Assembly: GCA_900491605.1 (NCBI GenBank)
Contig: UESW01004012.1
Coordinates: forward strand, 721,222 to 785,221
DNA length: 64,000 bases
Reading direction: 5' to 3'
DNA from: Calamus simplicifolius
Lineage: Eukaryota; Streptophyta; Magnoliopsida; Arecales; Arecaceae
Shown here: piece after piece, positions 23,954 to 36,121 of the stretch
How positions within the stretch are numbered: position 1 is the first letter of the stretch
Layout: each line of letters opens with the position of its first letter
The notes under the pieces: generated by a model
The model's database searches: none
What the model saw: only the letters and a program-made list of their open reading frames with translations
Told to the model about the DNA's origin: nothing
Program-made: the position numbers and the translations under genes

Positions 23954-26160
23954 TCATGGCTCTGCCGGTGCGGGCTCATCATCGGAGGAAGTCTGGTCTG
24001 ACAATTCGATCTCCAGGGCCCAGGGGAAATTCAAATCCCTGGCCACCCTCTCCTTAGCATGCTGGAACCCGTCGAGGTATACAGCGGCCGAAGCTTCGGC
24101 CAGGTCATCTGCGAAATGCTCGGATGCCTTGTACTCTTCAACAAGTCCAGCAGTCCGAGCCTTCTCCGCAGCAAGGGCCTCCGCCGTGGTTTTTTCAGCC
24201 TCCCGAGCCTGGCTTATCTCCTCTCGAGCGCGGCTCAACTCTTCCTCACGACGATAGGTCTCCTCCCTTGCCACCCTGGCTTCCTCCGCCGCCACACCCG
24301 CTCGGCCCTCGGCCTCCTGGAGTGCTGAGGTCAACTCAGAGATGTGCATATCCCTGGCCATAACCGCGCTCTCAGCCTCCGCCATCTGAGAGAGCGCCGC
24401 GCGCGCGCGATTGGCCTCCATTTCTGCCCAGTTCGTGGCGGCCCTCACCTCGCTTGCACAGGCATCTTTGACCGCTTCCAGTGTTGCTCTGCCTTTTCCG
24501 TGCGGCGCTGGGCCTCCTCGGCCTCCTTCTGCGTCTCCCGCAGAACCTTTTTTCACCCGTGGATGACCTCCCTGGCAGCCCTCAGGGAGTGCGCGATCTG
24601 CACACAAGCCCAGGTCAACAGAATATATATATGTAGGAACAGTAAGGGGGAGGGAACGAGAAAATTGCTTACCTTGACCACTGCGGCGTAAGAGTCTCAG
24701 AAAAACATGCCCGCCCCCATATGGCTGAGATCTTCTATAATCCTGAGATCAAAAACAGGACCCAGGGCCTGCTCGGCCCAGTGGCCGTCGTCCAAGGAGT
24801 CCCGAGGCGGCCTGGGCGCGCCCTCGCCTCCCTCCGCCGTTCCTGAAGTCCCCGGCTCTACGTGCGAACCGCTCCCGAGTGGCCCTTCGGGGGATGGGCT
24901 CGAAGGGGCCAGATGGTCCCTCGCCCCAGTCCCTGGCGGCGCCTGATGGGGTCGCTCTCTCGGGGACCGGGAACTCCCCGGTTGGCACATACGCCCCCAC
25001 TTCTGGTTCCTCGGCGGTGGCTCCCGTCGCTCTCACTTCTGGTTCCTCGGCGGTGGCTCCCGCAGTTGCCCCCATCTCTGGTGGAGTGTCGGCCGTAAGG
25101 TCGACCTCCGGTACAGCTGGGGCACGCGGCGGAGCCGGGGGTGGGAAAACTGGTGCCGGGAGGGAGGCCCGGACCACCAGGCGTTTCGGGGCCAGAGCCC
25201 GCTGGTCCCTAGGCGGCCCTTCTCGGGCCCTTTTCTTAGCAGCCTTTACCACTTTCGCGGTCGGGATCTTCATTGCTGCATGACATAAGTTAGATTTTCA
25301 GAATGGTAAAAAAAAAAAAAAAAGGGGGGGGGGAAAAGAAGAGCAGAATTCCTGACTAAGTATGGAGAATTTACCCCGCTGGGAGATGAGACCCGCCAAC
25401 TCAAAGTTGTCCTCCGCTAACAGCAGGGTGTACCGGGGATCTCGGTGGTCAGCAATACCCCCATCGCCTCCTGATCCCCAGGATGAACAGCCGCGGCGTT
25501 CCCTCGGAGGTCGGGGTCCCCCACCGGGGCCGGACTTGGTCATATTAGCAAAAAAGAAACGGGGTTTCCACCCCTTGATTGACGAAGGCAAAAGAAGCTT
25601 AAGGACCTTGTTGGGTCAAGGCTGGAATAGCCACCACCCTCTTTGGGCTCGGAGGGAGTAGAAATTGCAAAACAAACTAATCCTGGGAGTAATGCCCAAG
25701 CGATGACAGAGAATAACAAAGGCGTTGATCACACGACAGGAGTTTGGGACTAGTTGAGAAGGAGTCAGAGAGTAGAAATCAAGTAGCGGACAAAGAAAGG
25801 ATGAAAGGGAGGGGAGAGGACCGGGTCGGGAGGAGATGACCCGGTCGTCAGGTGTTGGTAGGAATAACTCGACCTCCCGAGGGATCCTGTAGTGGGCCCG
25901 GATCCTTTCCAGGTCCAGTCGCTTTAGAACGGAGGCTTGTCCCCTCTGGGGACTCCTTCACCCTCGATGAGGTCCCGGCCCTCGATCGGTGGCCCCTTGA
26001 TGGGGCCCCACTGGTGGCCCGTCACCGGGCCAGAGGGATGTGGTCCTCCGAATCAGAGGACCACTCGATCGAAGGAGAAGGAGAAGGAGGAGTCTGAGGC
26101 CTCACAGGAGGAGGACGGTCCTTAGAACCATCCCCCGAGGTCCAAGAAGGTGAACTCATG
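23954..26160 (-). pseudogene. antisense, spliced additional gene of TAT element 1 (gypsy-type transposon domain plus coiled coil)
   Basis: Minus strand, three exons: 26160-25375, 25275-24673, 24597-23954, separated by GT-AG introns of 99 and 75 bp. Exon 1 begins MSSPSW and later reads, in one frame from 25918, a region with YRIPREVELFLPTPDD, PLLDFYSLTPSQLVPNS and GWKPRFFF. This resembles the 'putative gypsy type transposon' domain (Pfam Transposase_28) found in antisense frames of plant TAT elements. Exon 2 is Pro/Ala rich. Exon 3 is an Ala/Glu/Arg-rich coiled coil ending with YKASEHFADDLAEA. Splicing joins exon 1 to 2 in frame (Gln-Arg-Ala-Met) and exon 2 to 3 in phase 0. Broken by a stop near 25640, stops at 24697 and near 24555, and frame changes near 26000, 24950 and 24480. 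Function unknown; the family match is from memory. Confidence 0.78.
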
Positions 26161-26638
26161 AATAAAGAGAATTAAGACGAAAGGGCTGACCTGGAAGAGC
26201 AAAGAAAGCTGGGCACGAGCTCGCAGGTTGAAGGAACACTGGGGAACAGAAGGAAGAAGATGATGGCGATGAGGCATCAGTCCGCCTCCCTTTGGCTAGC
26301 CTTATCGAGTTTTCAAAATGTCCCGCCATGTCTCGTCAGCCACGCGGCTTCTTGCTATACGCCGGTTCGCCTCGAGGATCACCCCGGCGCATGGTGCGGC
26401 ATGCCCCCGGCCAGCGATGGGACCTTGCTGACGTCGCCGTAATGAGAGGAAATGATGATACGCCTTTTCGCGCAGATTCCAAAGAGCTCATCTTCATTTT
26501 CGAGGGTGATCATGGCTGGCGCGGTGTACGGGGGCCGTCTCCTTACATTCCCCACACCGTCCGCATAGAACTCAAGGGTAGGGATCAGCCACGTGGAGAA
26601 CGCCCTTGAGCCTCAGCGGTGGGACCCGCTTTGCCCCA
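26161..26638. other. region upstream of antisense gene, before the polypurine tract
   Basis: No recognisable domain in the short plus-strand frames (26260-26442, 26292-26609). By position it would hold the promoter of the antisense gene; no firm TATA box was identified on the minus strand. Confidence 0.45.
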
Positions 26639-26654
26639 GGGGCGAGGGGGCATC
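26639..26654 (+). promoter_or_regulatory. polypurine tract of TAT element 1
   Basis: GGGGCGAGGGGGCATC lies immediately before the TGATATG start of the 3' LTR. GCGAGGGGGCATC is a usual plus-strand primer sequence in TAT elements. Confidence 0.75.
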
Positions 26655-28459
26655 TGATATGACTGATCCCAATGTCGTCAGAAAAGGTAACGGCAGTCAT
26701 CGCCATCCCCTCACCCCCGGCACCCCCTCGGGTCGGGGGTAGGGTCATCATTCTTTAACCCCGGGGCCCCACTGGTCCCGGGGTGCATCGTCATCCCCTC
26801 ACCCCGGCACCCCCTCGGGGTCGGGGTAGGGTCATCATTCTTTAACCCCGGGGCCCCCACTGGTCCCGGGGTGCATCGTCATCCCCTCACCCCCGGCACC
26901 CCCTCGGGGTCGGGGTAGGGTCATCATTCTTTAACCCCGGGGCCCCCACTGGTCCCGGGGTGCATCGTCATCCCCTCACCCCTGGCACCCCCTCGGGGTC
27001 GGGGGTAGGGTCATCATTCTTTAACCCCGGGGCCCCCACTGGTCCCAGGGTGCATCGCCATCCCCTCACCCCCGGCACCCCCTCGGGGTCGGGGGTAGGG
27101 TCATCATTCTTTAACCCCGGGGCCCCCACTGGTCCCGGGGTGCATCATCATCCCCTCACCCCCGGCACCCCCTCGGGGTCGGGGGTAGGGTCATCATTCT
27201 TTAACCCCGGGGCCCCCACTGGTCCCGGGGTGCATCGTCATCTCCTCACCCCCGGCACCCCCTCGGGGTCGGGGGTAGGGTCATCATTCTTTAACCCCGG
27301 GGCCCCCACTGGTCCCGGGGTGCATCGTCATCCCCTCACCCCCGGCACCCCCTCGGGGTCGGGGGTAGGGTCATCATTCTTTAACCCCGGGGCCCCCACT
27401 GGTCCCGGGGTGCATCGCCATCCCCTCACCCCCGGCACCCCCTCGGGGTCGGGGGTAGGGTCATCATTCTTTAACCCCGGGGCCTCCACTGGTCCCGGGG
27501 TGCATCATCATCCCCTCACCCCCGGCACCCCCTCGGGGTCGGGGTAGGGTCATCATTCTTTAACCCCGAGGCCCCCATCGGTCCCGGGGTGCATCGTCAT
27601 CCCCTCACCCTCGGCACCCCCTCGGGTCGGGGGTAGGGTCATCATCCCTTAACCCCGGGGCCCCCGTCGGTCCCGGGGTGCATTATCATTCCCTCACCCC
27701 CTGGCACCCCTCGGGGTCGGGGGTGAGGTCATCATTTCTTAACCCTGGGGCCCCCACCAGTCCCGGGGTGTGTCATCATTCCCCATCTCCGATATCCCTT
27801 CGGGGTGGGGTCATCTGCAATCAACATGCGATTCGACTGCCAAGAAACGCGGCAACCTTCAGGTTGCACGGTGCACGCACATAATTTCCAGTACATGACC
27901 ATACCTTGCCGCAGAATACCGTTCGGTACTTCCGTGATTGTGCCCTGTTACGGAGGGCCATGCCTCATAACGAGGTTTGGCGCGTTGCATGCCCCTGTAC
28001 ATGACCATATCTTGCTACGACATACGGAATGCTACTACTTGCAGCTATACTCTGTCCCATCAGCCGGCGGCGCGCACTTCCTACCTTCGCGACCGCTGGA
28101 CACGTGTGATATCACATCAACATGAGGTACGGGGGATGTCTCCGGCAAATGTAGCTACGGTACGAAAGCAATCTCCCCTAGACGAAAGGTGAGGTATTAG
28201 GATAACTATAAGAGCAGGGGAATGCGCGGTAAGTGGGATCCGAACTCTGGTTTTTCTGAGCTTTCTTCCTCCCTGCAAAAACCCTAACTGCCTCAGCTTC
28301 TCTTCGCTGGAGTGGTTCCTTGTCTGAACCCAAGCCACTAACTTGATCGTCGGAGGGTCCCCACCGGTGCCGCCGGTCCCCGGGGACTTTTCTTGCAGGA
28401 TTTCCGGAGCGAGACGTCCATTTTCCCCGACGTTCGAAGGAGGTGACTTGGCGTCATCA
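26655..28459 (+). repeat. 3' LTR of TAT element 1
   Basis: 1805 bp, TGATATGACTGATCCC to TTGGCGTCATCA. Colinear with the 5' LTR but with more 90-bp units and many substitutions in the unique part, for example near 27860-27930 against 15780-15850. A TATA-like TATAAGA is at 28207-28213, better than the equivalent in the 5' LTR. Confidence 0.88.
26690..27800. repeat. 90-bp tandem array in 3' LTR
   Basis: Twelve to thirteen units of exactly or nearly 90 bp; central units share CATCATTCTTTAACC and GGTGCATCGTCATCCCC. Because 90 is a multiple of three, one frame stays open over seven units (26960-27547); it is not a gene. Confidence 0.93.
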
Positions 28460-29169
28460 CATGACATCACTGTCGCTAAGGCCAGGCTCAAGAGACTTGA
28501 TGATAGGCGAGATGACAAACGTTGGAGCCTGTGCGATTAAGCTGACACTTGAAAGGCTACAAAGTCCCTTGTTTGTTTGCATCCACATGAAACTAAAATT
28601 CTCATGGAATGGGTTCCGCCACTGAACAGTTAATCTTCGTGAGAGAATTTTAAAGACGAAGCTCCGAGAGCGTCAGTCAGAACCTTTTCCTTACGAACTT
28701 ATTTAGAGTTAGGAGTTATTGATGTCCAATCGTTTGATGGATCGGACTTTAACATTTAGTCTTCAATGAGCCACTTAGGTCCATAATATTATATTTTGGA
28801 TATGTTGGATATTATATGGCTAATCAATGAGGGCTAAATGTTAAATTCTATGCCACAAAAGATCTGACAATAATTTGCATGAATAAAAGATGGCTTGCTT
28901 GTCAAGAATAAATTAGAATTATGTTTGTAAAGAATAAATTAGAATTTTGTGCCAGCTTTGAGTAACCTATCCAGAAGAAATTACAATTGGTTTGGATGTC
29001 AATCGACTGGGCCGGCCTTAACAACACAAAGATCCAATCAATCCAAGACCTTAGAGAGGCCTAAAGTTGGGCCAATAAAACCAAACCAGGTTTACTCTGA
29101 GCTGGTTCAATAGGTAAACCGCTGAACGTCCAATAGTTAGCAAATGCTTTAGAGAAAGGTTTGTGTTAG
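28460..29169. other. unresolved flank between TAT element 1 and the CACTA exons
   Basis: Mixed AT-rich sequence without a recognised gene. It does not continue LARD copy 3, which flanks the TAT element on the left. It could contain upstream introns or untranslated parts of the CACTA element that follows. Confidence 0.5.
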
Positions 29170-30738
29170 AAGGAATTTGAATTGCATATGTTCCAATTAA
29201 TTCTCATGAAATCATTGTCAACTTTTTATGGACTTGTTAAAGATTTTGTTGGTTCTCACGTTGCATGGCCTCGATCATTAATTATTGATGATCAAAGAAA
29301 GGTATCTGAAACCTTTTAACTTATCTTTAAATTTGTGATTAATTTATATTGATAAACTATTTGTTATGTAACATATGTGAATTGAATTTCATTATTATGA
29401 ATAGGCTAAGATTGTCTCGCAAAAATTACAGATAGAAAACAAAAAAAAGGGTCCATGGAGTTTGTCATATTTAAAGAATCACATTGCAAAAAGTTTGGGA
29501 GATACAAATACAATAATGGTGGTATTGGATGTTAGTGTCTTTGGTCATGAACGGGTTTGTTATATTATTCAAGAAGATATCGATAACTTTTGCTCAATGG
29601 ATAAGATTACTTCTAGTTGTATTGTGCTATATATGAGGTAATAAGATATTTTTATATTTTTGCATTTCATATGCAATTACTATATGTTACAAGTTTCTAA
29701 TAAAAACTATGGGATTGAATAATTTGATTTGTGTAGCTATTTGTACAACCAAATCAAAAAATCAAAACTGCTCAACATGTATGGCTTCATAGACCCTGGA
29801 CAAATCTCTGTACACTCTGAATCGGCTGGAGTACGATCAGATTTGATTGCTAAAAGATTAGAGCATTGTTATGTGGACCAATTGTTTCTAGCTCCTTATA
29901 ACTTTGGGTTAAGTGGGTTTTTAATGAAAATTGATACTTTTAATATTAAGTTGTTGATTATTGTTATTATGTTTATGAAGGGATCACTGGTCCTTGGTGG
30001 TTATTGACCCTTATGGGGATAAAGTGTATTTTTATGATTCTATTAGACGTTCAGTGGGAAAAGAATTGAAAGGTGTTATTAACACGTAAGTATTTATTTT
30101 TTTTAATTTTACAGTAATTTGTCTGGATTATATCATTTGAGTCTCACACTATTACTATACTTTGTTAAATTAGTACACTCAAAATATACAATGCTAAAGC
30201 TGACCGAGTTGCAAGAAAAACACTTACTTGGGAGTCAATTAAGGTATATTGAGTTGCATATTCTTTTTAATAATTCATAAAATTAGATCTTATTTATTTT
30301 AATCTTATAAAAACTTTTAAATTCATTTTTCAAGTGTTCAAAACAACCATCAGGTGTTGAATGTGACTATTATGTCATCATGTATATGAAGAAGATCATT
30401 GAGAATTATATCATTTCAACCGATGAAAAGGTACATAGGTTATTATTGCATAGATGATTCACATAAGTTCTGTTTTTTATGATTTTAGGTTTTATGTCAT
30501 GTATTATTTAGTGCTCTTTTTATGAGTAACTTATATGAAAAGATTTGTTATTATTGCGTACATGATTCATATAAGTAGTACTTTTTATGATTTTAGATTT
30601 TTGTATCATTTGTTATTTAGTGCTATTTTCTAATTAACTTATGTATATATGCAGTTTGGTGAGAAGAAAACTTATAAAAAAGAAGAGATCGACATTATGC
30701 GCGAAGAATGGGTCGAGAACTTACAAGGTTTCATTTGA
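29170..30738 (+). CDS. C48/Ulp1-type cysteine protease of CACTA element C, 3' seven exons
   Basis: Seven exons deduced by reading: 29170-29301, 29405-29637, 29737-29907, 29981-30085, 30174-30243, 30335-30430, 30655-30738 (TGA). All introns are GT-AG and all joins keep one frame with no stop. The first exon here starts at an AG acceptor with KEFELHMFQ, so earlier exons are missing. The catalytic His is at 29985-29987 (DHWSLVVIDP), and a Cys within VECDYYVIMYMKKI is at about 30362; the usual CGYYV has Asp in place of Gly. The end FGEKKTYKKEEIDIMREEW matches the tail of transposon-borne Ulp1 proteins. Such proteases are related to SUMO proteases, but their role in transposition is not settled. 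No start or promoter is seen. Confidence 0.72.
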
Positions 30739-30929
30739 AGAAATGTTATGTGAAAAGATGTTTGTATGATAGTATTGGACATTTTAATTCAATGCATTTG
30801 AGGTTTTTTGGAATTGAAACTATATGTTTGTATGACAAAAAATGTTTGTATGATAGTTTGCACGGAGAATTCAATATTTTTAGGATTTTTTTGGAATTGA
30901 AATTATATGTTTGTATGACAGGATTTGAT

Positions 30930-31530
30930 ATTAGACTACGTTTTTAATATAAAAACGTAGTCTAAATATTCATAATAGACTACATTTTCTGATAAAAACG
31001 TAGTCTAAATGTATTTAAAGACTACGTTTTACTGACTTTAGACTACATTTTCTGATAAAAATATAGTCTAAATATATTTAAAGACTACGTTTTATTAACT
31101 TTAGACTACATTTTCTGATAAAAATGTAGTCTTAATGTATTTAAAGACTACGTTTTATTGACTTTAGACTATTTTCTGATAAAAATGTAGTCTAAATGTA
31201 TTTAAAGACTACTTTTTATTGACCTTAGACTACATTTTCTGATAAAAATAGTCTAAATGCATTTAAAGACTACGTTTGATTGACTTTAGACTACATTTTC
31301 TGATAAAAACATAGTCTTTTGTACGGTTATAGACTACATTTTCTGATAAAAATGTAATCTAAATGTATTTAAAGACTACGTTTTTTTCAACTTTTAACTA
31401 CGTCTAAAAACGTAGTCTAAAAGAGGGACTTTTAACTACAGTCACACTTTTAACTACACTCACCTAGACTACGGTTTAGAAAACGTAGTCTATATATAAA
31501 AGACTACGTTTTTAGACGTAGTCTAATTAA
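30930..31530. repeat. subterminal repeats of CACTA element C
   Basis: About ten copies of AGACTACGTTTT or its reverse complement TAGTCTAAA/ACGTAGTCT, many arranged as short hairpins around TTTCTGATAAAAA. Such arrays near the ends of CACTA elements bind the transposase-associated protein. Confidence 0.85.
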
Positions 31531-31569
31531 AAAATTGTTGTAGTGTAAAAATTATCATTACACAAGAAT

Positions 31570-34500
31570 TTTGAATACCTTTGGTAAAAATATAACTATT
31601 TTTATTTCATTGTCTTAGAGTTTGTTTAAGATCATATAAAGGCTCATTAAGTTTTCATATCAAATGTTTTCAACTTCATTTAAAATTATTTTTATTTTTA
31701 ATTTATATATCTTTAAATTATATATTGAAGCTATTAATAAGATTATTTTTGTATATGTCAAATTAATGGTTAGAGAAAAGGTTTCAAAATAGTGCATTCC
31801 CTTCTTTTGTTTAAATCATTTAATTACTAATCTTGCTTTATAACCATCTATACTTCCATAAATTTTTAATTCTTTTTCAACACTCATTTATGTTTTAAAG
31901 TTTTACTATTAAGTAATATATTTGTTGATGTCCCAGTATTCCTATCATTAATGCATTTAATCTTATTCATTACTTCATTGCATTTGTCATCATCAAATAG
32001 AGATTATAGCTTCATTATAATTTTTAGGATATTTTATGTTAAAGACAACCATGGTAGACCCCTTTTTTTCAACTTTTTCTTTCTTCTAAATTCTAATTCT
32101 TTTAAATTTTCAAAAGTCCATTCTAGATTAATTAGTCATTTAAGTTTTCTTCTCTTCAACTTGTGAAGAAATAAAATTTATATTTTCTTGTTTATTCTTA
32201 TCTAATTCTTTCTCAATACAAAATGACTTAGGATCTTAATTTGTAAATATTCAAAAAATTAAGCAAACATAGTTTCAATTATGATGTCTATCTTAATATT
32301 TAAAATCTATCGACTTTTTTTTACTATAGTCAATGAATTTAGATTTTTTTATACTTAGAACCAGTTTTATTTTATTTTTTTAGTTTTGAAGGATCTAAAG
32401 CATATGCAAGACATCCAAATGCTCTAAAGTCATTTTTATTGAATTTTTTATTTTTTATAGTTTATATGGTGTAAAATCTTCATGTAATATTTATTACAAA
32501 TATTACTAGTAGTCAATAAAGTTTCTCTCCACAAATTACATGGCGAATTAGAGCCAATTAACATTGCACTAACAATTTTTATTACTATTCTATTTTTTCA
32601 TTTTGCTATACTATTTTGTTGGAGGTCAATCATGAACCACATTAGTTTGAGGTATTATTTCATTTTTTTCATAAAATTTTACAAATTCAATAGGCAAGCA
32701 TTCTCCCCCTTTATCACTTCTAAATATTCTGATTATTATTCTTAATTGATTTTCTATTTCATCATCTTAAATTTCAAACTTTTCTAAAGCTCATCTTTAG
32801 TTTTTAATAAGTATACATAAATGAATTCCGAATAATAATCAATAAAATTATAAGAAAATTTAAAATATAAGAAGATTTGGTTAGTAATTTAAATGATCTC
32901 TTAGCTAACATTTGTATTTGAAAGAAGATATAATACTGTTAGTTTTAGGTATCAATTATGATGCCAATTCATTTATTGTATTTTATTAATACAACCTAAT
33001 CTACAATATCAAATATCATGTGAATTACCACATAAGTTATTTAAGGTGCTGAAGAGATACTTTATTGTTAGCAAAACTTTTTTTGGTAAATTGTCCCTTT
33101 TTAGATGTGCTCATTTGATGATTTTTAAACATAACATGAAAATCATGATGACTTAATAATATATAGATAAGACTTTTAGAGACATGAAGCATATTTTTGA
33201 GTGATTTTCTTCTCAACCAAAGTTGAAAATTCATGCCTATGAAAGCATTCTTCCTTCTCAATACCTAAGCATCCATTCAATGCATGATTTTTCATAGCTT
33301 TCACATTTGCAATAGACTGAACACCCACTCAATCTCAATTTTATATAGAGACACTTTCCACCTCTATTCCTAACTTGAACAGCTTTTCTTTGACATAGAA
33401 TCCTCATTTTTCCAAGATGGAACATATATAGCTTTCTTTTGATATAAAAAGAAAGTGTGTACGAAGTTAAGGTCACAGCTCTCTATCTTGTTGATACCAT
33501 AAAAAAAAGACCTAAGAAGGTAGCTTATAGCAAATCTTTCCTTGATGAAAATATGCCTTACATGCTTAAATGAGAACATGTATTGCCTTTACTAATAAGT
33601 AGAACAAAGCAAAGCAAAACAATAAAAGCAAGCATGCTTTTATATGCTATATTATAGATACATTTTTCATGTAAAGTTTATTATCATCTTTAATGATTTT
33701 GTAGGATTTGAACATATTCAAATAAGAAATCACATAATAAATTTTTATCCGTAATCTATATCTATGTTAACCATAAATGACTCTAAAATATTAGCTTCAT
33801 GTTATTTTTGTCAGCCCCATATAGTTGGGAAAAGGCTTAGTTGAGTTGAGTTCATTTTTGTTGGCCTTTGAGATGCAGATGCTTTTTAGCTATATAACCA
33901 AATTTTCTACATATAAAACTAAGATCCTTGGAATTTTCTTTTCTTTTCTTTTCTTGATATTATCATTTTTATTTAAAAATTTACCCTCCTTCTATCGAGC
34001 CTTTATCTTGTCCTTTTAAGCTATTTTGATTTTATTAGGATCAAATTTGTCTACCAAATTCATGTTATTAGTGCCAAAATAGGAATGACTAATTTGATTT
34101 TGTGTTTCCTTCTATTTATCTCATTTAGATATCTTTTTCTCCATTTGTAGTTTTTGAATTAATTATTTCAAATTTTGATGATATTACTTATGCTAAATAT
34201 TGTTAATAGACCTTTCAAGATAAAGGTAAATTGCTAATGATATACACACTTGAAAATTCTCAATCATTGGTTCCTTACTTGCAGCAATGTCTTCCTTCAC
34301 ATGAATCATTTCTTGAGTTTGCTTCATAATAGTCTTCTCATGAATTAACTTAAACTCAATGCACTTGTTAATTCAATACGATCTATTTTTTCTTGCCTTT
34401 AGTTAAATTTTACTTGGAGTAAATTTTACAATTTTAATGCGGTTTGATGCTATCAATAGATATCAAATAAATTGTTGGACATATGGTACCCAAGATCATT

Positions 34501-34720
34501 CCTCTATACTCTCCAACTGCGTGGTTACTTTTGTTTGGTAAAATCATTTTGAAAAAATTTTCTAGACATGATGTCCAAAGCATGTATGCCACCTTTTATA
34601 TGTAAGGAAGAAAAAAGGTTTATCTCTTGAAATTATGTCCATCAAATTGATCTAAAACTTTAACTTCATACGTGAGAGTTTTGATTGTCACATGAGTGGC
34701 TATTGTTAAGAAAACTAATT
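31570..34720 (-). mobile_element. very old Ty1/copia relic, antisense
   Basis: Minus-strand reading shows scattered copia signatures between stops: an integrase-core stretch with FRSDKGGECLPIEF at about 32690-32740, and a gag-like start FDGHNF at about 34650. Order (gag at high coordinates, integrase at low) fits one minus-strand element. No LTRs were found. Small open frames at 33037-33579 have no clear motif. Confidence 0.55.
33811..33852 (+). mobile_element. 3' tail of an RTE-type LINE
   Basis: CCCCATATAGTTGGGAAAAG followed by GCTTAGTTGAGTTGAGTT resembles the common 3' end of plant RTE LINEs, which finish in short TTGAG-type repeats. Only the tail is present; it would be inserted in the copia relic. 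Confidence 0.42.
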
Positions 34721-36121
34721 GTCCTTAAACTATTTGGGACTTTACCTACAATTATTAAGGAAAACATGCAAGAATGTAAATAAAATTTGGGTTAGTTGAA
34801 CAACTTTCTTAAAGATGATTATTTCCTTATTATGGAAGTAGATTTTAAATGTAAATAAATTTGCCAATATCTACACTCTTTATAAAAATTAATAATGAAA
34901 TAAATAATAACAACCGAGATAACAATAACAAAAAAATAGCAATAAAAAAGTAATGTATTATTGGGAAGAGAGATGAGATGGTACTATAGAGAGGGTGTGT
35001 GTGAAAGCATTGGCTTTTCATGAGAAAGTATAAAGTTAATGGTTGGAATTAAATAATGTAAAGACAAAGGACTTATCAATTTGTGCCTAATTCTATGTTA
35101 TATATGAAAGTAAAATGATGTGCCGAAGAAACCAAATAGCCAAAGTTATAAATCTTATAACTGCCTTTCAAGGATCAAGAAGAGTAACTGCCACATATGG
35201 TTAGTTATTTTGAAAATCAAAATTCTAACATCCTATTTTTTTCCCAAATCATGCGAATGTGTTATTAAAAGTCAATATAATCTTGAAGACATTAGAATTA
35301 AATATGGTATAAAACTCATGCAACCAGAGAACAACTATTTAAGATTCTATCAAACTTGAAACATCGCTTGCATAAAGAGAAAGGAAAACAATAGTTGATC
35401 CATGAAACATAACTAAGGTAAAAATTATTTTTTTAAAAGGCCATTTGGTTTGTAGAAATTTACCTTATTTATCTGAGATTATTATATAGATTATCATGTT
35501 GGACAATTAGACACTGTAATTGAAGCAGCAATACTTGATTTTCGGTAATCTAAGATTGCTACGAAGCATGATAATCCAATTTTCATCTAAAAGATGAGTA
35601 TTTAAAATTATTAAAGTCTAGTAATCCTAAATTATGCTCTTAACTTTTATATAAATATTTAAAAATACTTAGTTTGATTATATATTTTATTTAAACAAGA
35701 AAATATAAATATATAAATTAAATTTATATTTAATCTTAAATATTTAATATTTTAAATCCTATTATATATTATATAATAATTATGACCTTCTTGTATATTA
35801 AATTATTTAATAATATTATAAATATATTATATATTATATATTATAATATTTTGATATATAATATTTTAAAATTAGTTTATAAAGAAATCTTGATTTTTAT
35901 CAGGACATTTTATATTGTAACAAAAGAAGAGAGGACCACTTAAAAAATAAAAAAATTTACAATAAAATTTAAAAGCATGGTAAACTGATTATCGTAGTTT
36001 GTTATTATAAATTGAATATGATAAATTTTCATTCTTGAATCTGATTGTTAAGTATAAATTTAAATATAAAATTCTTGATAATAATTTATTACAATGAATC
36101 AAATACCATCCTAAAAACATA
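34721..36121. other. AT-rich intergenic DNA, no gene seen
   Basis: Very AT-rich around 35640-35880 with many TATATTATA runs. The longest frame (35120-35359) has no recognised motif. Confidence 0.6.

Larger units (their letters stand above)
14840..28459 (+). mobile_element. TAT-lineage Ty3/gypsy retrotransposon, element 1 (full length, degenerate)
   Basis: 13.6 kb from TGATATGACTG to GGCGTCATCA. Order on the plus strand: LTR, primer site, gag, protease, RT, RNase H, second RNase H, integrase, 98-bp tandem array, antisense gene, polypurine tract, LTR. Two RNase H domains, tandem repeats after pol and an antisense extra frame are typical of the TAT/Ogre group. Every protein domain has at least one frameshift or stop. 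The five bases on the left (CTTAT) and right (CATGA) do not match, so there is no target duplication. Confidence 0.9.
29170..31545 (+). mobile_element. right part of a CACTA (En/Spm-like) DNA transposon (element C)
   Basis: The right end is TTGTTGTAGTG at 31535-31545, the reverse complement of CACTACAACAA. It is preceded by about 600 bp of subterminal repeats and by a Ulp1-type protease gene, a frequent second gene in such elements. No matching left terminus or transposase (TNP2-like) gene is present; the left part seems lost near 28460. The three bases after the end are TAA. Confidence 0.72.

Noticed and set aside
24059..24691. Plus-strand frames opposite the antisense gene
   Set aside because: They are shadows of the GC-rich coiled-coil exon on the minus strand and have no domain.
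26960..27547. 195-codon plus-strand frame with a Pro/Gly/Ser repeat
   Set aside because: The unit is 90 bp, a multiple of three, so a frame stays open through the LTR array without coding function.
31546..31548. TAA as the 3-bp target duplication of CACTA element C
   Set aside because: The left terminus is missing, so the duplication cannot be confirmed.
33825..34019. Hydrophobic 64-codon plus-strand frame, possible membrane peptide
   Set aside because: It starts in a LINE-tail motif and runs antisense through a copia relic; T-rich DNA gives hydrophobic residues by chance.
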